A stretch of 64,000 nucleotides of DNA from Pseudomonadaceae bacterium (GTDB taxonomy: Bacteria > Pseudomonadota > Gammaproteobacteria > Pseudomonadales > Pseudomonadaceae), in NCBI GenBank assembly GCA_030602315.1, contig JAUVZY010000006.1, positions 1-64,000 of the forward strand, in the 5' to 3' direction. Both the position numbers and the translations under genes were made by a program. This document shows positions 23,442 through 33,226 of this stretch, one piece after another; positions within the stretch are counted from its first letter, which is position 1, and each line of letters starts with the position of its first letter. The notes beneath the pieces were generated by a model that saw only the letters and a list, made by a program, of their open reading frames with translations, was not told the DNA's origin and searched no databases.

Positions 23442-26400
23442 TCAGGGGGTCGGTTCGCTGACCAGCAGTTGCTCGCGGGCCAGGTCGAAATCGAAGTCGT
23501 CCAGTGCCGCGCGCAGCACCTCGTAGCGCTCGCCCAGCGCGCCGCGCAGCAGCCCGTCATGCTCGGCAGCCAGATCCATGCCGCGAATGTCGAACTGGGC
23601 CAGCAGGCTGGCGAGCTGGGTGCGCACCTCGGGCCAGGCGCTCAGGTCGGTGGCGCAAGCCCCGGTAACTGGCGGCGGCGCCACGTTCGCCGCGAGCAGC
23701 GCGGTCAGAGGTTGCAGATGGCTGGCCAGGCAGGCCAGCGCCTCGGCGAGGGCCTCGGCCGGGTGCTGTTGGCGAATGGCCTGTTCCACCTGACCGGCCG
23801 CGGCGCTCAGCGCCCAGGCGCCGATCTGCGCGGCGAGCCCCTTCAAGGTGTGCGCCAGGCGCTCGGCGTCGCTGACGCGGGCCTCGGCCAGCGCGTGCTC
23901 GATCTGGGTCACGGCGTCGGCCTGGCTTTTGGCAAAGCGCGCCAGCAGCGAGCGATACAGGGTCTGGTTGCCGCCGCTGTGACGCACGCCGGTTTCGGCA
24001 TCCAGCCCTTCGATGCGCGGCAGCGCGCTCGCTACGGCGGGCGCCTCGGCCGCTGGCTCGGCCGCCAGGCTGCGGCCGAGCCAGCGTGCCAGCTTGGCCA
24101 GCAGGTCATCCGGGGCGACCGGCTTGGCGATGTGGTCGTTCATTCCGGCTTCCAGGCAGCGCTCGCGGTCGCCGCTCATGGCGTTGGCGGTGAAGGCGAG
24201 GATCGGCGTGCTGGCGTAGCCGGGCAGCTGGCGGATGGCGCGGCTGGCGGAAAGGCCATCCATCACCGGCATCTGCATGTCCATCAGGATCAGGTCGTAG
24301 GCCTGGGTGCGCACGCGCTCGAGGGCGATCTGGCCGTTCTCCGCCAGATCCACCTTCAGCCCGAGGGCATGCAGCATGGCCAGGGCGACTTCCTGATTGA
24401 GCTCGTTGTCTTCCACCAGCAGGATGTGGGCGTCGGCGAAGCGTTCGCTGTCGATGGCGGGCAGGGGCATCTGGTAGCTGGGGAATTCGCCGAAGGTCTG
24501 CGACGCGGCCAGTAGTGCCTCGAGCAGCAGTGACGGGGTCGGCGGCTTGTTCAGCACCGCGGCGAAGCCTGACGGCTGGCCCGCACCGGCCTGCTGATTG
24601 AAGGCATTGAGCAGCACCAAAGCCGGTGTCTGGCTCAGCCCCAGCGCGCCGATGGCGCTGGCCGTGGCGCCGGCGTCCTCGCCGGGAATGTTGCTGTCGG
24701 GCAGCGCGAAGTCGAACGGCAGGCCGCGGGCATCGGCGGCGCTCAGGCACGTCAGGGCCGCTTCGCCGGACTCGGCCGTGGCGCAATCGAACTTCATGCT
24801 GGCGAGCATCTCGGCCACGCTGCGCCGTGCCTGCTCGTTGTCGTCGATCACCAGCACATGGGCGCCGCGCAGATCAGGAATCCGTTCGAAATAGCCGGCG
24901 CTGTTCTGCCCGGCGGCCAGCTCGACGGTGAACCAGAAGGTGGAGCCCTGGCCGGGTGTGCTGTCCACGCCGATGCGCCCGCCCATCAGTTCGACCAGCC
25001 GGCGGGAGATGGCGAGCCCCAGGCCGGTGCCGCCGAATTGGCGGGTGATCGAGGCATCGGCCTGCTGGAAGCACTCGAACAGCCGGGCCTGCTGCGCCGG
25101 CTCGATGCCCACGCCGGTGTCCTTGACGGTAAAGCGCAGGCCCACGGCGGGCTCGGCGCTTTCCAGGCGCTCGACCCGGATGAGAACTTCGCCGCGCGCG
25201 GTGAACTTCACCGCGTTGCTGGCAAAGTTGGCCAGCACCTGGCCGAGGCGCAGCGGGTCGCCGAGCAGCCGGGCCGGCACCTGGGGGTCCACATCCACCA
25301 CCAGCTCCAGCCCCTTGGCGGCGCAGCGTTCGGCGATCAGCGTGACGACGTTCTCCAGCACCTTTTCCAGCTCGAAATCGATGCGCTCGACGGCCATCTT
25401 GCCGGCTTCGATCTTCGAGAAGTCGAGGATGTCGTTGATGATCGCCAGCAGATGCTGGCTGGCGCTGTGGATCTTCGACAGGTAATCGCGCTGCTGACGG
25501 CTCAGCTCGGTGGCGAGGGTGAGGTGGGTCATGCCGATGATGGCGTTCATCGGCGTGCGGATCTCGTGACTCATGTTGGCGAGAAACTCGGCCTTGGTAC
25601 GCGCCGCATCCTCGGCCAGATCGCGGGCGCGCTGCATGGCTTCGGCGGCGGCGCGCTCGGCGCTGATGTCGTCCAGCACCCAGACCGACCCGCGCTCCGG
25701 ATCGGTGACGTCGATGGCACGCCCCACCAGGCGGGTCCACACCCGCGAGCCATCGCGGCGCCTGAGCAGCTGCTCGCGGCGGTGGGTCTGGCCCTGCCAG
25801 ATCTGCGCGTAGGCCTCGGCGCCGGCGGCCTCGAATTCCTCGACGCTGGCGTACCACGCCAGGGTGCTGCGCCCGAGCAGCTCGCCATCCGGCCAGCCGA
25901 GGATCTCGTGCAGGCGCCGGTTGCACTGGATCACCACGCGATTGCGCAGCAGCACGATGCCGGAGCTGGCGGTATCGAGAATGGCCTGTTGCTCGCGGCC
26001 GACCACGCCCAGCGCCTCGGCCACCGCTTCGCGCGCCGCGATTTCGTTCTGCAGGTGGCGTTGCTGCTCTTCCAGTGCCGTAAGCGTGCCCTTGAGGCGC
26101 TCGATCAGCTGGCCCATGCGCCGACGGAACGGCTTGAAGATGAACTGCGCCTCGATCAGCAACAGGAACAGGGTGGACAGCCAGACGGTCGTCTCGGCGA
26201 CCTTGAGCCGGGCAACCGCTTGTTCGCCTTCGCGCTGGTACTGCGAGACGGCGGCGTCGAGGGCGGGCAGCACTTCGGTCACCGCAACGGCGACGATCTG
26301 CGCCACCAGCGCTTCGGCAGGCGGTGAGTTCGGCGGCAGTTCAAGCAATTGCTCGAGCCGCGCAAGGTGCTCGTGGACCAGGGTGTCGATCGCCCGGTCG

Positions 26401-26759
26401 CCGTCGAAATACAGCCGTTTGAGCTGCGGCGACAGGCGCGCGGGCACGCCCAGCGCCCGGTCGCCCCGGATCAGCGCCTGGTGAGCGTTGCGCATGGTGT
26501 TCATGGCGTGCGTGAGGTCGGCCACCAGCTGCTCGCGTTCGGCTGGCGCGCTGTCCTGATAGTGGCGGGCGAGCAGGGCGGTCTGCTGGCTGAGCATGCG
26601 CTGCCGACCGCTGATGTTCACCAGCGCCGCGGTGCTCTGCTGGGCGCCGCTGAGCTGGTAGAAGGTGAGCCAGGCCGCCGTCGAGAGGCAGGCCACCAGC
26701 AGCAGGGCCACGACATAGCGTATGGTCAGCGCGCGGGTCAGTTGCAGTTCTTGCAGCAT
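23442..26759 (-). CDS. Hybrid sensor histidine kinase (PilJ-like sensor, PAS, HisKA, HATPase, two REC, HPt)
   Basis: A 1105-residue inner-membrane kinase. A helix at ~13-32 and another at ~190-208 bracket a periplasmic PilJ-type sensor (ALVNISGRQRMLSQQTALLA). A coiled coil and one PAS (about 250-370) follow. HisKA has His398 in LANMSHEIRTPMNAIIGM; HATPase has FASNAVKFTARG and GTGLGLAISRRL. Receiver 1 (about 635-755) keeps Asp in PDSNIPGEDA and Lys in LNKPPTP but is otherwise divergent. Receiver 2 is canonical (ILLVEDNELNQEVALAML; LILMDMQMPVMDG). The C-terminal HPt has His970 in LAHTLKGLAAQIG. A full internal His-Asp-His-Asp relay is thus possible. It is last in a four-gene operon starting at 34397, 38 bases after the 1917-aa kinase. 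Confidence 0.93.
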   Translation of the reverse strand: MLQELQLTRALTIRYVVALLLVACLSTAAWLTFYQLSGAQQSTAALVNISGRQRMLSQQTALLARHYQDSAPAEREQLVADLTHAMNTMRNAHQALIRGDRALGVPARLSPQLKRLYFDGDRAIDTLVHEHLARLEQLLELPPNSPPAEALVAQIVAVAVTEVLPALDAAVSQYQREGEQAVARLKVAETTVWLSTLFLLLIEAQFIFKPFRRRMGQLIERLKGTLTALEEQQRHLQNEIAAREAVAEALGVVGREQQAILDTASSGIVLLRNRVVIQCNRRLHEILGWPDGELLGRSTLAWYASVEEFEAAGAEAYAQIWQGQTHRREQLLRRRDGSRVWTRLVGRAIDVTDPERGSVWVLDDISAERAAAEAMQRARDLAEDAARTKAEFLANMSHEIRTPMNAIIGMTHLTLATELSRQQRDYLSKIHSASQHLLAIINDILDFSKIEAGKMAVERIDFELEKVLENVVTLIAERCAAKGLELVVDVDPQVPARLLGDPLRLGQVLANFASNAVKFTARGEVLIRVERLESAEPAVGLRFTVKDTGVGIEPAQQARLFECFQQADASITRQFGGTGLGLAISRRLVELMGGRIGVDSTPGQGSTFWFTVELAAGQNSAGYFERIPDLRGAHVLVIDDNEQARRSVAEMLASMKFDCATAESGEAALTCLSAADARGLPFDFALPDSNIPGEDAGATASAIGALGLSQTPALVLLNAFNQQAGAGQPSGFAAVLNKPPTPSLLLEALLAASQTFGEFPSYQMPLPAIDSERFADAHILLVEDNELNQEVALAMLHALGLKVDLAENGQIALERVRTQAYDLILMDMQMPVMDGLSASRAIRQLPGYASTPILAFTANAMSGDRERCLEAGMNDHIAKPVAPDDLLAKLARWLGRSLAAEPAAEAPAVASALPRIEGLDAETGVRHSGGNQTLYRSLLARFAKSQADAVTQIEHALAEARVSDAERLAHTLKGLAAQIGAWALSAAAGQVEQAIRQQHPAEALAEALACLASHLQPLTALLAANVAPPPVTGACATDLSAWPEVRTQLASLLAQFDIRGMDLAAEHDGLLRGALGERYEVLRAALDDFDFDLAREQLLVSEPTP

Positions 26760-26797
26760 GTCGAAGATCCGGTATCAGCGCGCGTCAGCCGCTGGGG

Positions 26798-29700
26798 TCA
26801 TGCCGTCGCCGGCACGGCCACGCGGCGCAGCAGTTCGAGCGCGGCGGCAAAATCGAAGTTTTCCACCCGTTCGGCGAACGTCTGGTAGCGTTCGCCGAAC
26901 AGCGCCCGCAGGCTGGCCTCGTTGTCGTGCAGGGTCTGGCTGGCAGCGAAATCATCCCGTTCGAGCTGCTCGGCGAGCTGCTTGAGCAGGCGGTGGGCCT
27001 CATGAGGATCGACCGGGTTGCTCTCCACGGCAACCGGCGCTTCGCTGAAACAGGCTTGAATCGAGGTTATCAAGGGCTGCAAGCGGCCGCTGACCGTGTC
27101 GATCAGTTCGGCCAGGGTCGCCAGCGAGGTGTGCTGCCTGAGCGCCTGCTCCAATGCGCTGGCCGCGCTCTGCACCCGGTTGGCACCGATCTGCGCAGCG
27201 GTGCCGCGCAGGGTATGGGCCAGGCGTTCGGCGGTCGGCCAGTCACTGTTCTGCAGCGCTTGCTCAATGGCCACGCCGAACTGGGCCTGGCCGTCGGCGA
27301 ATTTGCGCAGCAGCGAGCGGTAAAGCTCTGGCTGATTCAAGGCATTGCGCAGGCCGAGCTTGGTATCCAGCCCGGCAATCGATGGCACCAGACCGGCGTT
27401 GAGCAGCGCCGCGCGTCCGGCGGGGCTCTGGCTGACCTCGCTTCCGGCGCTGTCGGCGTTTCCGGCGTGTTGCGGGGCGATCCAGCGGCTGAGCATTTCC
27501 CACAGCGCCGCCGGATTGATCGGCTTGCCCAGGTGGTCGTTCATCCCCGCCGCCAGACACCGCTCGCGGTCTTCCTGCTGGGCGTTGGCGGTCATGGCGA
27601 TGATCGGCAGCTCGCGCAGGGCGGGAATTTCGCGCAGCTTGCGGGTCGCGGTGAGGCCGTCCATGACCGGCATCTGCATGTCCATCAACACCAGATCGAC
27701 GGGGCTGTCGCCGCGACTGAGCCGCGCCAGGGCAACGGCACCATCGCCGGCAACCTCCACCGCTATGCCGGCCTGGCTGAGCAGGCCGACGGCTACGTCC
27801 TGGTTGAGCTCGTTGTCTTCCACCAGCAGCACGCGGGCGCCCTTGAGCGCGGCAAGTGCCGAGGGGCGGTTCGGCTCGCTCTGTTGGGCCGCCGGCTCCG
27901 GCGCGGCGTTCTGCATCAGGCGCATGACTGCGTCGAAGAGCAGCGAGGCGGTAACCGGCTTGACCAGTACGTCCTCGATGCCCACCGTGGCCGCGTCGGT
28001 GAACAGGCCCTCACGGCCGTAGGCGGTGACCAGCAACAGGTGGGGCGTGCGGTCGCCAAGCAGCTGGCGCAGGCGGCGTGCGGTTTCCACCCCGTCCATC
28101 CCCGGCATCTGCCAGTCGAGAAAGACCGCCTCGTAGGGGGTGCCTTCGGCATCCGCCCGCTGGGCCTCGTCCAGCGCGGCCTGCCCGCCGGCGACCGCGC
28201 CGACCTCGAACGACAGGCTGCGCAGCAGCTGGGCGATCACTTCGCGGGCCGGGTCGTTGTCGTCCACCACCAGAATCCGCCGCCCGCGCAGATCGGGGGC
28301 CGGCAGCTGGCAGGGGCGGCGCGTGCCGCAGGGCAGGCGCACGCTGAACCAGAAGGTCGAGCCTTTGCCGTATTCGCTCTCCACGCCGACTTCGCCGCCC
28401 ATCTGGCTGGCCAGCTCGCGGCAGATGGCCAACCCCAGGCCGGTGCCGCCGTACTTGCGGGTGGTGGAGTTGTCGGCCTGCTCGAAACTCTGGAACAGAC
28501 GCCCGAGCAGCGCCTCCTCGATGCCGATGCCGGTGTCGCTGACGGCAAAGCGCAGCAGCACATCGTCTGCACCTTCTTCGAGCACCTGGGCCTGGATCAC
28601 CACATCGCCGGCGTCGGTGAACTTCACCGCGTTGTTGGCGAAGTTGATCAGCACCTGGCCGATGCGCAGCGGATCGCCAATGAGGTTGCGCGGCACGCTG
28701 GGCGCCATGTCGATGATCAGCTCCAGCCCTTTGCTGGCCGCCTTTTCCGCGATCAGGCTGGCGACGTTATCCAGCACGTTGTCGAGGTCGAACTCGATGT
28801 GTTCGATCTGCAGCTTGCCGGCTTCGATCTTCGACAGGTCGAGAATGTCGTTGATGATTTCGAGCAGGTGCTGGCTCGAGCCCTGGATCTTGCGCAGGTA
28901 ATCGCGCTGCTGGCGGCTCAGCTCGGTGTCCAGCACCAGATGGGTCATGCCGATGATGGCGTTCATCGGCGTGCGGATCTCATGGCTCATGTTGGCCAGG
29001 AAGCGCGCCTTGGTTCGCGCGGCGTCTTCGGCGGCCTTCTGCGCGTTGCGCAGCGCCAGGATCGCCTCGCGTTCGGCGCTGATGTCGTCGATCACCCAGA
29101 CGGTGCCCTTGCTGCGGTCGTTCACGTCCACCGCCTTGCCGGTCAGGCGCGCCCAGAAGCGGCTGCCGTCGCGGCGCAGCAGCTCCTGCTCGCGGCAGCT
29201 CGCCTCGCCGGACCAGATCTGCTCGTACACCACTTCGCCGCCGGCGACGTTCGCGGGCTCATCGGCGTACCAGATGGCGGTGGGCTTGCCGACCATTTCA
29301 CCGTCCGGCCAACCGAACAGTTCATGCAGGCGCTGGTTGCAGCGGATCAGGATGCGGTCACGAATCAGCGCGATGCCGGAGGTGGCGGTGTCAAAGATCG
29401 CGCGCTGCTCGTCGTTGACCAGGCGTAGCGCCTCGGCAGCCTGGTGTTCGGGGGTGATGTCTTCGATCACCGCCACGGTGCCCTTGTCGAGGTTGCTCGG
29501 GTCGATCGCCCGGCTGGACATGCGTACCCACAGCGCGCTGCCGTCACGCCGCACGGCGCGCTGTTCGTAGATGCAGGTTTCCCCGCGGGGCAGGCGCTCG
29601 GCCAGATCCCGGGTGACCTCGTCGTAGGCGTTTGCGTCGGCGTACCAGATGCGGCTCGGCGAGCCGATCAGGCTGCCGGGCTCGAAACCGAACATCTCGT

Positions 29701-32551
29701 CCAGGCGACGGTTGCAGTGGCGGATGACCCGGTCGCGCATCAGCACGATGCCGACGCTGGCCGAATCGAACAGCGCCTGCTGCTCTTGCATGGCCGTGGC
29801 GAGCTCGGCGGTACGGCTTTCGACCAGTTGCTCCAGACGGTTCTGGTAGGCCTCGAGCTCCTGCTCCATGCGTTTTTTCTCGGTGATGTCTTCCTTGATC
29901 GCCACGTAGTGGGTGATGCGCCCGTCCGGCTGACGCAACGGCGTGATGTTGGCCATCTCGACGTATTCGCTGCCGTCCGTGCGCCGGTTGAACAGCTCGC
30001 CGCGCCAGGGCTCGCCGGAAGTCAGGCGCTGCCACATCTGGCGGTAAGTGCTGCGCGGGGTGCGGCCGGACTTGAGTACCCCCGGGTTGAGGCCGATGGC
30101 TTCCTCGGCGCTCAGCCCGGTCTGGCGCACGAACGCCTGGTTGACGTACTCGATGCGCGCCTGAAGGTCGGTGATGATGATGCTTTCCGGGCTCTGGTCC
30201 ACGGCCAGCGACAGCTTGCGCAGCTGCTCCTCGATCTGCCGGCGCTCGGTGATGTCATCGAGCACGGCGACGTAGCGGGAGACCTGCCCCTGGGCATCGC
30301 GTAGCGGGACGATGGTGGCGGCCTTGATGCGCTCGGTGCCGTCCTTGCGCTTGTTGATGAACTCGCCTTTCCAGGGGTTGCCGGCCTCGAGGGTCTGCCA
30401 CAGCGAGCGGTAGGTGGCCTCTGGGGTCTTGCCGGACATCAGCAGTTTGGGGTTGTGCCCGAGGATTTCCTCGCGGGTGTAGCCGTTGTTGCGCACGAAC
30501 GAATCGTTGACGTAGACCGTGTTGCCGGCAAGGTCGGTGATCAGCACCGTGTTGGGGCTCTGGTCGATGGCCATCGACAGCATGCGGATCTCGGCTTCGG
30601 CCTGCTTCTGCGCGGTGATGTCGGTCCAGATGTCGACCAGATAATCCCGGTCGCCCTGGCGGATCACCACGATGTCGATCTTCACATCCAGCAGGCGGCC
30701 GTCCTTGCAGCGGCGGCGGTTCTCGAAACTGGCGTGGCCGTGGGTACGGATCTCGCGGATCTTCGTCGCGACGGCCTCCTCGGTCATGCTGCCCTGCACA
30801 TCCGTGAGCGACATGCCGAGCATTTCCTCGCGGCTGTAGCCGAGCAGGCGGCAGGCGCTGTCGTTGACCTCGACGTAGCGCAGGTCGTCGGCGCGGATCA
30901 GCTCGATGGAGTAGGGCGCGGCGGCGACCACCGCCTTGAGCAGGGCCTGGGTGTCGCGCTCGCTGGCCTGGTGCTGGCGGCGCACCAAGGTGCTGGCGGT
31001 GCGCTGGGCGAGGGTTTCGAGCAGGGTGCGCTCCTCGTGGACGAACGCCTCGCCGGGCTGGATGAAGGCGCTCTGGTAGGCCACGGCGAGGGTCAGCCGG
31101 CGCTCGCCGAACTGCGTGCTCGCCTGGAGCCGCGTGCTCTGCTCGAGTACCGAGGCGTCGCCGAAGGTCTGCTCGTCCAGGCAGATGCAGGCGCGGGCCT
31201 GCTCGGGATAACGCAGTGCGCCGGGCACCCGCGTGACGATTGCCTGGAGCAGGTCGGCGTCGCTGAGCAGGTCGCTTTCGGTGAGCTGGAACACGTCGTA
31301 CAGGCAGGACAGCTCCTTCATCCGCTCGGCGAGCTCTTCCTGCGCCTGCACCAGCGAGGTGATGTCGCGGGCGATGCCGAGCACGCCCAAAAGCTGGCCC
31401 GCTTCATCGTAGAGCGGGCGCTTGATGGTCTCGAACAGCGCGTGGCGGCCGTCGCCCGGGTGGGTCAGGCGCTCGCGCGTGATCAGCGGCCGGCCGGCGG
31501 CGATCGCTTCCTTGTCCTTTTGCTCGAAGGTCTTGGCCTGATCTTCGCCGAACAGATCGACGTCGCTTTTGCCGAGTACCCGTGCCGGGGTGGTGCCGCA
31601 CAGCAAGGCGAAGCTCGGGTTGCCGATCAGATAGCGGCCATCGGGGCCTTTCATCCACACCGGGTCCGGCGTGCCGTTGATCAGCGCCTTGAGCAGCCGG
31701 CGCTCGTTGGCCAGGGCCTGTTCGCTGGCCTGGCCGGCGACCACCGCCTGATGGAAGGCGAGGGTGGTACGGGCAATCTCCTGCAGCACATGACTGGGCG
31801 TGTCGGCCACCCGCGCCACGCTGGTCAGCCCGCTGGGCGCCGTATCGCCATCGGCCAGCGCGCGCAGCGTGTTGGTCACGGTGACCACCTGGCCGCTCAG
31901 CCAGCGGGTGAAGACGAACCAGATGCCCAAGAGCAGCGCGACCAGACCAAGGCCGACCACGGCGATGGAGGCGGCGTGCTGGTTGAATACCTCGATCTGC
32001 TCGGCGGTGCTTTCGACGCTGGCGTTGACCACCTTCATCGACAGCTCGCGGGTGCGCTCGGAAAGCTCCATGTAAGCCTGCGAGGCCTGGTAGGCCTGGC
32101 GCATGGCCGCCGGCGGGTCGATCGCGGCGAGGTCGGTGGCCTGCACCACGGCATGCCGGTAGGTATCGAAGAAGTCGTCGAGGCCGCGGAAATCCAGGCG
32201 TGTTTGGGTCAGCTGAGCGAGCTGGTCGATCTGTTGACTGAGCAGCGCGAGGCGGTCGAACACCTCGCTGTGCACCCGATACACCTCCGCTTCGCTGAGC
32301 CGGCCGGCGGCCGCTTCGCCGAGGGTGTCGGACACGTGGCGCTGGATCGCGGCGATCTCACGGTCGATGGCGATGACGCGCGAGAGCTGGGCGATCTCCT
32401 TCGCCTGGCGGGCCTGGGTGGCGGCGAGTTCGCTGCGCAGCTGCAGCCATGAGCCGACGCTGACCGCGCCAGCCAGGAGGGCCATGGCCAGCACCGGCAG
32501 AAACAGCACCAGAAGGTACCGGGGAATGCGGCGCTGGCCGGCGGTTTTCAT
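26798..32551 (-). CDS. Giant six-PAS hybrid sensor kinase with two receivers and HPt
   Basis: A 1917-residue membrane kinase. N-terminal helix (~12-32), periplasmic four-helix-like sensor, second helix (~198-218) and HAMP linker. Then a PAS (~270-390), a GAF-like region (~410-540), PAS (~548-660), PAS (~668-790, MAIDQSPNTVLITDLAGNTV), a close duplicate PAS (~792-910, LAVDQSPESIIITDLQARIE), a coiled coil, and two more PAS (~940-1050, ~1060-1165). HisKA has His1190 in LANMSHEIRTPMNAIIGM; HATPase follows. Receivers at ~1450-1570 and ~1600-1720 have AVFLDWQMPGMDG and LVLMDMQMPVMDG; HPt has His1779 (LAHTLRGTAAQIG). Its C-terminal half closely resembles the next gene, suggesting duplication. The start is 9 bases after the phosphatase gene's stop. 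Confidence 0.93.
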   Translation of the reverse strand: MKTAGQRRIPRYLLVLFLPVLAMALLAGAVSVGSWLQLRSELAATQARQAKEIAQLSRVIAIDREIAAIQRHVSDTLGEAAAGRLSEAEVYRVHSEVFDRLALLSQQIDQLAQLTQTRLDFRGLDDFFDTYRHAVVQATDLAAIDPPAAMRQAYQASQAYMELSERTRELSMKVVNASVESTAEQIEVFNQHAASIAVVGLGLVALLLGIWFVFTRWLSGQVVTVTNTLRALADGDTAPSGLTSVARVADTPSHVLQEIARTTLAFHQAVVAGQASEQALANERRLLKALINGTPDPVWMKGPDGRYLIGNPSFALLCGTTPARVLGKSDVDLFGEDQAKTFEQKDKEAIAAGRPLITRERLTHPGDGRHALFETIKRPLYDEAGQLLGVLGIARDITSLVQAQEELAERMKELSCLYDVFQLTESDLLSDADLLQAIVTRVPGALRYPEQARACICLDEQTFGDASVLEQSTRLQASTQFGERRLTLAVAYQSAFIQPGEAFVHEERTLLETLAQRTASTLVRRQHQASERDTQALLKAVVAAAPYSIELIRADDLRYVEVNDSACRLLGYSREEMLGMSLTDVQGSMTEEAVATKIREIRTHGHASFENRRRCKDGRLLDVKIDIVVIRQGDRDYLVDIWTDITAQKQAEAEIRMLSMAIDQSPNTVLITDLAGNTVYVNDSFVRNNGYTREEILGHNPKLLMSGKTPEATYRSLWQTLEAGNPWKGEFINKRKDGTERIKAATIVPLRDAQGQVSRYVAVLDDITERRQIEEQLRKLSLAVDQSPESIIITDLQARIEYVNQAFVRQTGLSAEEAIGLNPGVLKSGRTPRSTYRQMWQRLTSGEPWRGELFNRRTDGSEYVEMANITPLRQPDGRITHYVAIKEDITEKKRMEQELEAYQNRLEQLVESRTAELATAMQEQQALFDSASVGIVLMRDRVIRHCNRRLDEMFGFEPGSLIGSPSRIWYADANAYDEVTRDLAERLPRGETCIYEQRAVRRDGSALWVRMSSRAIDPSNLDKGTVAVIEDITPEHQAAEALRLVNDEQRAIFDTATSGIALIRDRILIRCNQRLHELFGWPDGEMVGKPTAIWYADEPANVAGGEVVYEQIWSGEASCREQELLRRDGSRFWARLTGKAVDVNDRSKGTVWVIDDISAEREAILALRNAQKAAEDAARTKARFLANMSHEIRTPMNAIIGMTHLVLDTELSRQQRDYLRKIQGSSQHLLEIINDILDLSKIEAGKLQIEHIEFDLDNVLDNVASLIAEKAASKGLELIIDMAPSVPRNLIGDPLRIGQVLINFANNAVKFTDAGDVVIQAQVLEEGADDVLLRFAVSDTGIGIEEALLGRLFQSFEQADNSTTRKYGGTGLGLAICRELASQMGGEVGVESEYGKGSTFWFSVRLPCGTRRPCQLPAPDLRGRRILVVDDNDPAREVIAQLLRSLSFEVGAVAGGQAALDEAQRADAEGTPYEAVFLDWQMPGMDGVETARRLRQLLGDRTPHLLLVTAYGREGLFTDAATVGIEDVLVKPVTASLLFDAVMRLMQNAAPEPAAQQSEPNRPSALAALKGARVLLVEDNELNQDVAVGLLSQAGIAVEVAGDGAVALARLSRGDSPVDLVLMDMQMPVMDGLTATRKLREIPALRELPIIAMTANAQQEDRERCLAAGMNDHLGKPINPAALWEMLSRWIAPQHAGNADSAGSEVSQSPAGRAALLNAGLVPSIAGLDTKLGLRNALNQPELYRSLLRKFADGQAQFGVAIEQALQNSDWPTAERLAHTLRGTAAQIGANRVQSAASALEQALRQHTSLATLAELIDTVSGRLQPLITSIQACFSEAPVAVESNPVDPHEAHRLLKQLAEQLERDDFAASQTLHDNEASLRALFGERYQTFAERVENFDFAAALELLRRVAVPATA

Positions 32552-32560
32552 GCGAGTGCC

Positions 32561-33226
32561 TCAGTCGAGAAGGGCCGCCCAGTGTTCCGGCGGAATGCTG
32601 GCGATGTATTGGAAACTGCCGTCGGCCGTGGGGCGGAATACCACCAGCGTGCTTTCCTTGGGGAAATAGCCCATCAGGTCCATCAGGTTCGGCCCGTGGG
32701 CGAGCAGCAGGCGGTTGCTTCCGGCGGCCACCGGGATGGTGAACAGCTCACGGGTGCGGGCGATGATCGGGGCTTTCTCGGCGCTGGTGAGGTGGGCGGT
32801 GTACATCAGGTTGTTGTCGACCTGCGCGGCAAGCTCCGGGAACGCCGCTGCCGCCGATTGGCGTGCCCGGCACAGCGGGCTGACGTGGAGCTCGGCGATC
32901 GGAATGCCCACGGCGCGGATGTGCTCGCCGACCCTGCGTACCTGCTCTCGGCCCTCTTCGGTGAGCGGGCGCTGGGTCGAGCAGTCATTGAGGTCAACCG
33001 CCGGAGCCCGGTCGGGGACCGCGTTGTCGGTCAGCCCATGGCGCAGGTAGAGGACGAAGCCGCCCTCGCGCAGCTCGTCGAGCAACTGCGGCGTGGCAAG
33101 CTGCTCGACGAAGGCGGCCGGTTCGGCGGGTTTGGCGGGCTCGGGCGATGCGGCCCAGGCCAGCGGCGCGAGCAGAAGGGAGAGGGCAAGGGTGAAGCGC
33201 TGAACAATCGGGCGATCACTGAACAT
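32561..33226 (-). CDS. Exported histidine phosphatase superfamily protein
   Basis: A 221-residue protein with a signal peptide (RFTLALSLLLAPLAWAASPE, cut near residue 26), so it acts in the periplasm. The phosphoglycerate-mutase-like signature is FVLYLRHGLTDN (Arg62, His63). A second Arg is in SPLCRARQSA, and the second catalytic His is in NRLLLAHGPNLMDL. The usual RHG motif and a Glu/Asp general acid (ISPEK-like TSAEK) are recognisable. It overlaps the HD-GYP gene end by 11 bases and is followed by the giant kinase 9 bases later, so it is firmly in the signalling operon. Its substrate is unknown. Confidence 0.87.
   Translation of the reverse strand: MFSDRPIVQRFTLALSLLLAPLAWAASPEPAKPAEPAAFVEQLATPQLLDELREGGFVLYLRHGLTDNAVPDRAPAVDLNDCSTQRPLTEEGREQVRRVGEHIRAVGIPIAELHVSPLCRARQSAAAAFPELAAQVDNNLMYTAHLTSAEKAPIIARTRELFTIPVAAGSNRLLLAHGPNLMDLMGYFPKESTLVVFRPTADGSFQYIASIPPEHWAALLD

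Noticed and set aside
26927-32452. Long plus-strand frames (833 and 665 codons) opposite the giant kinase
   Set aside because: Antisense shadows of GC3-rich coding; the minus strand carries PAS, HisKA, REC and HPt motifs.
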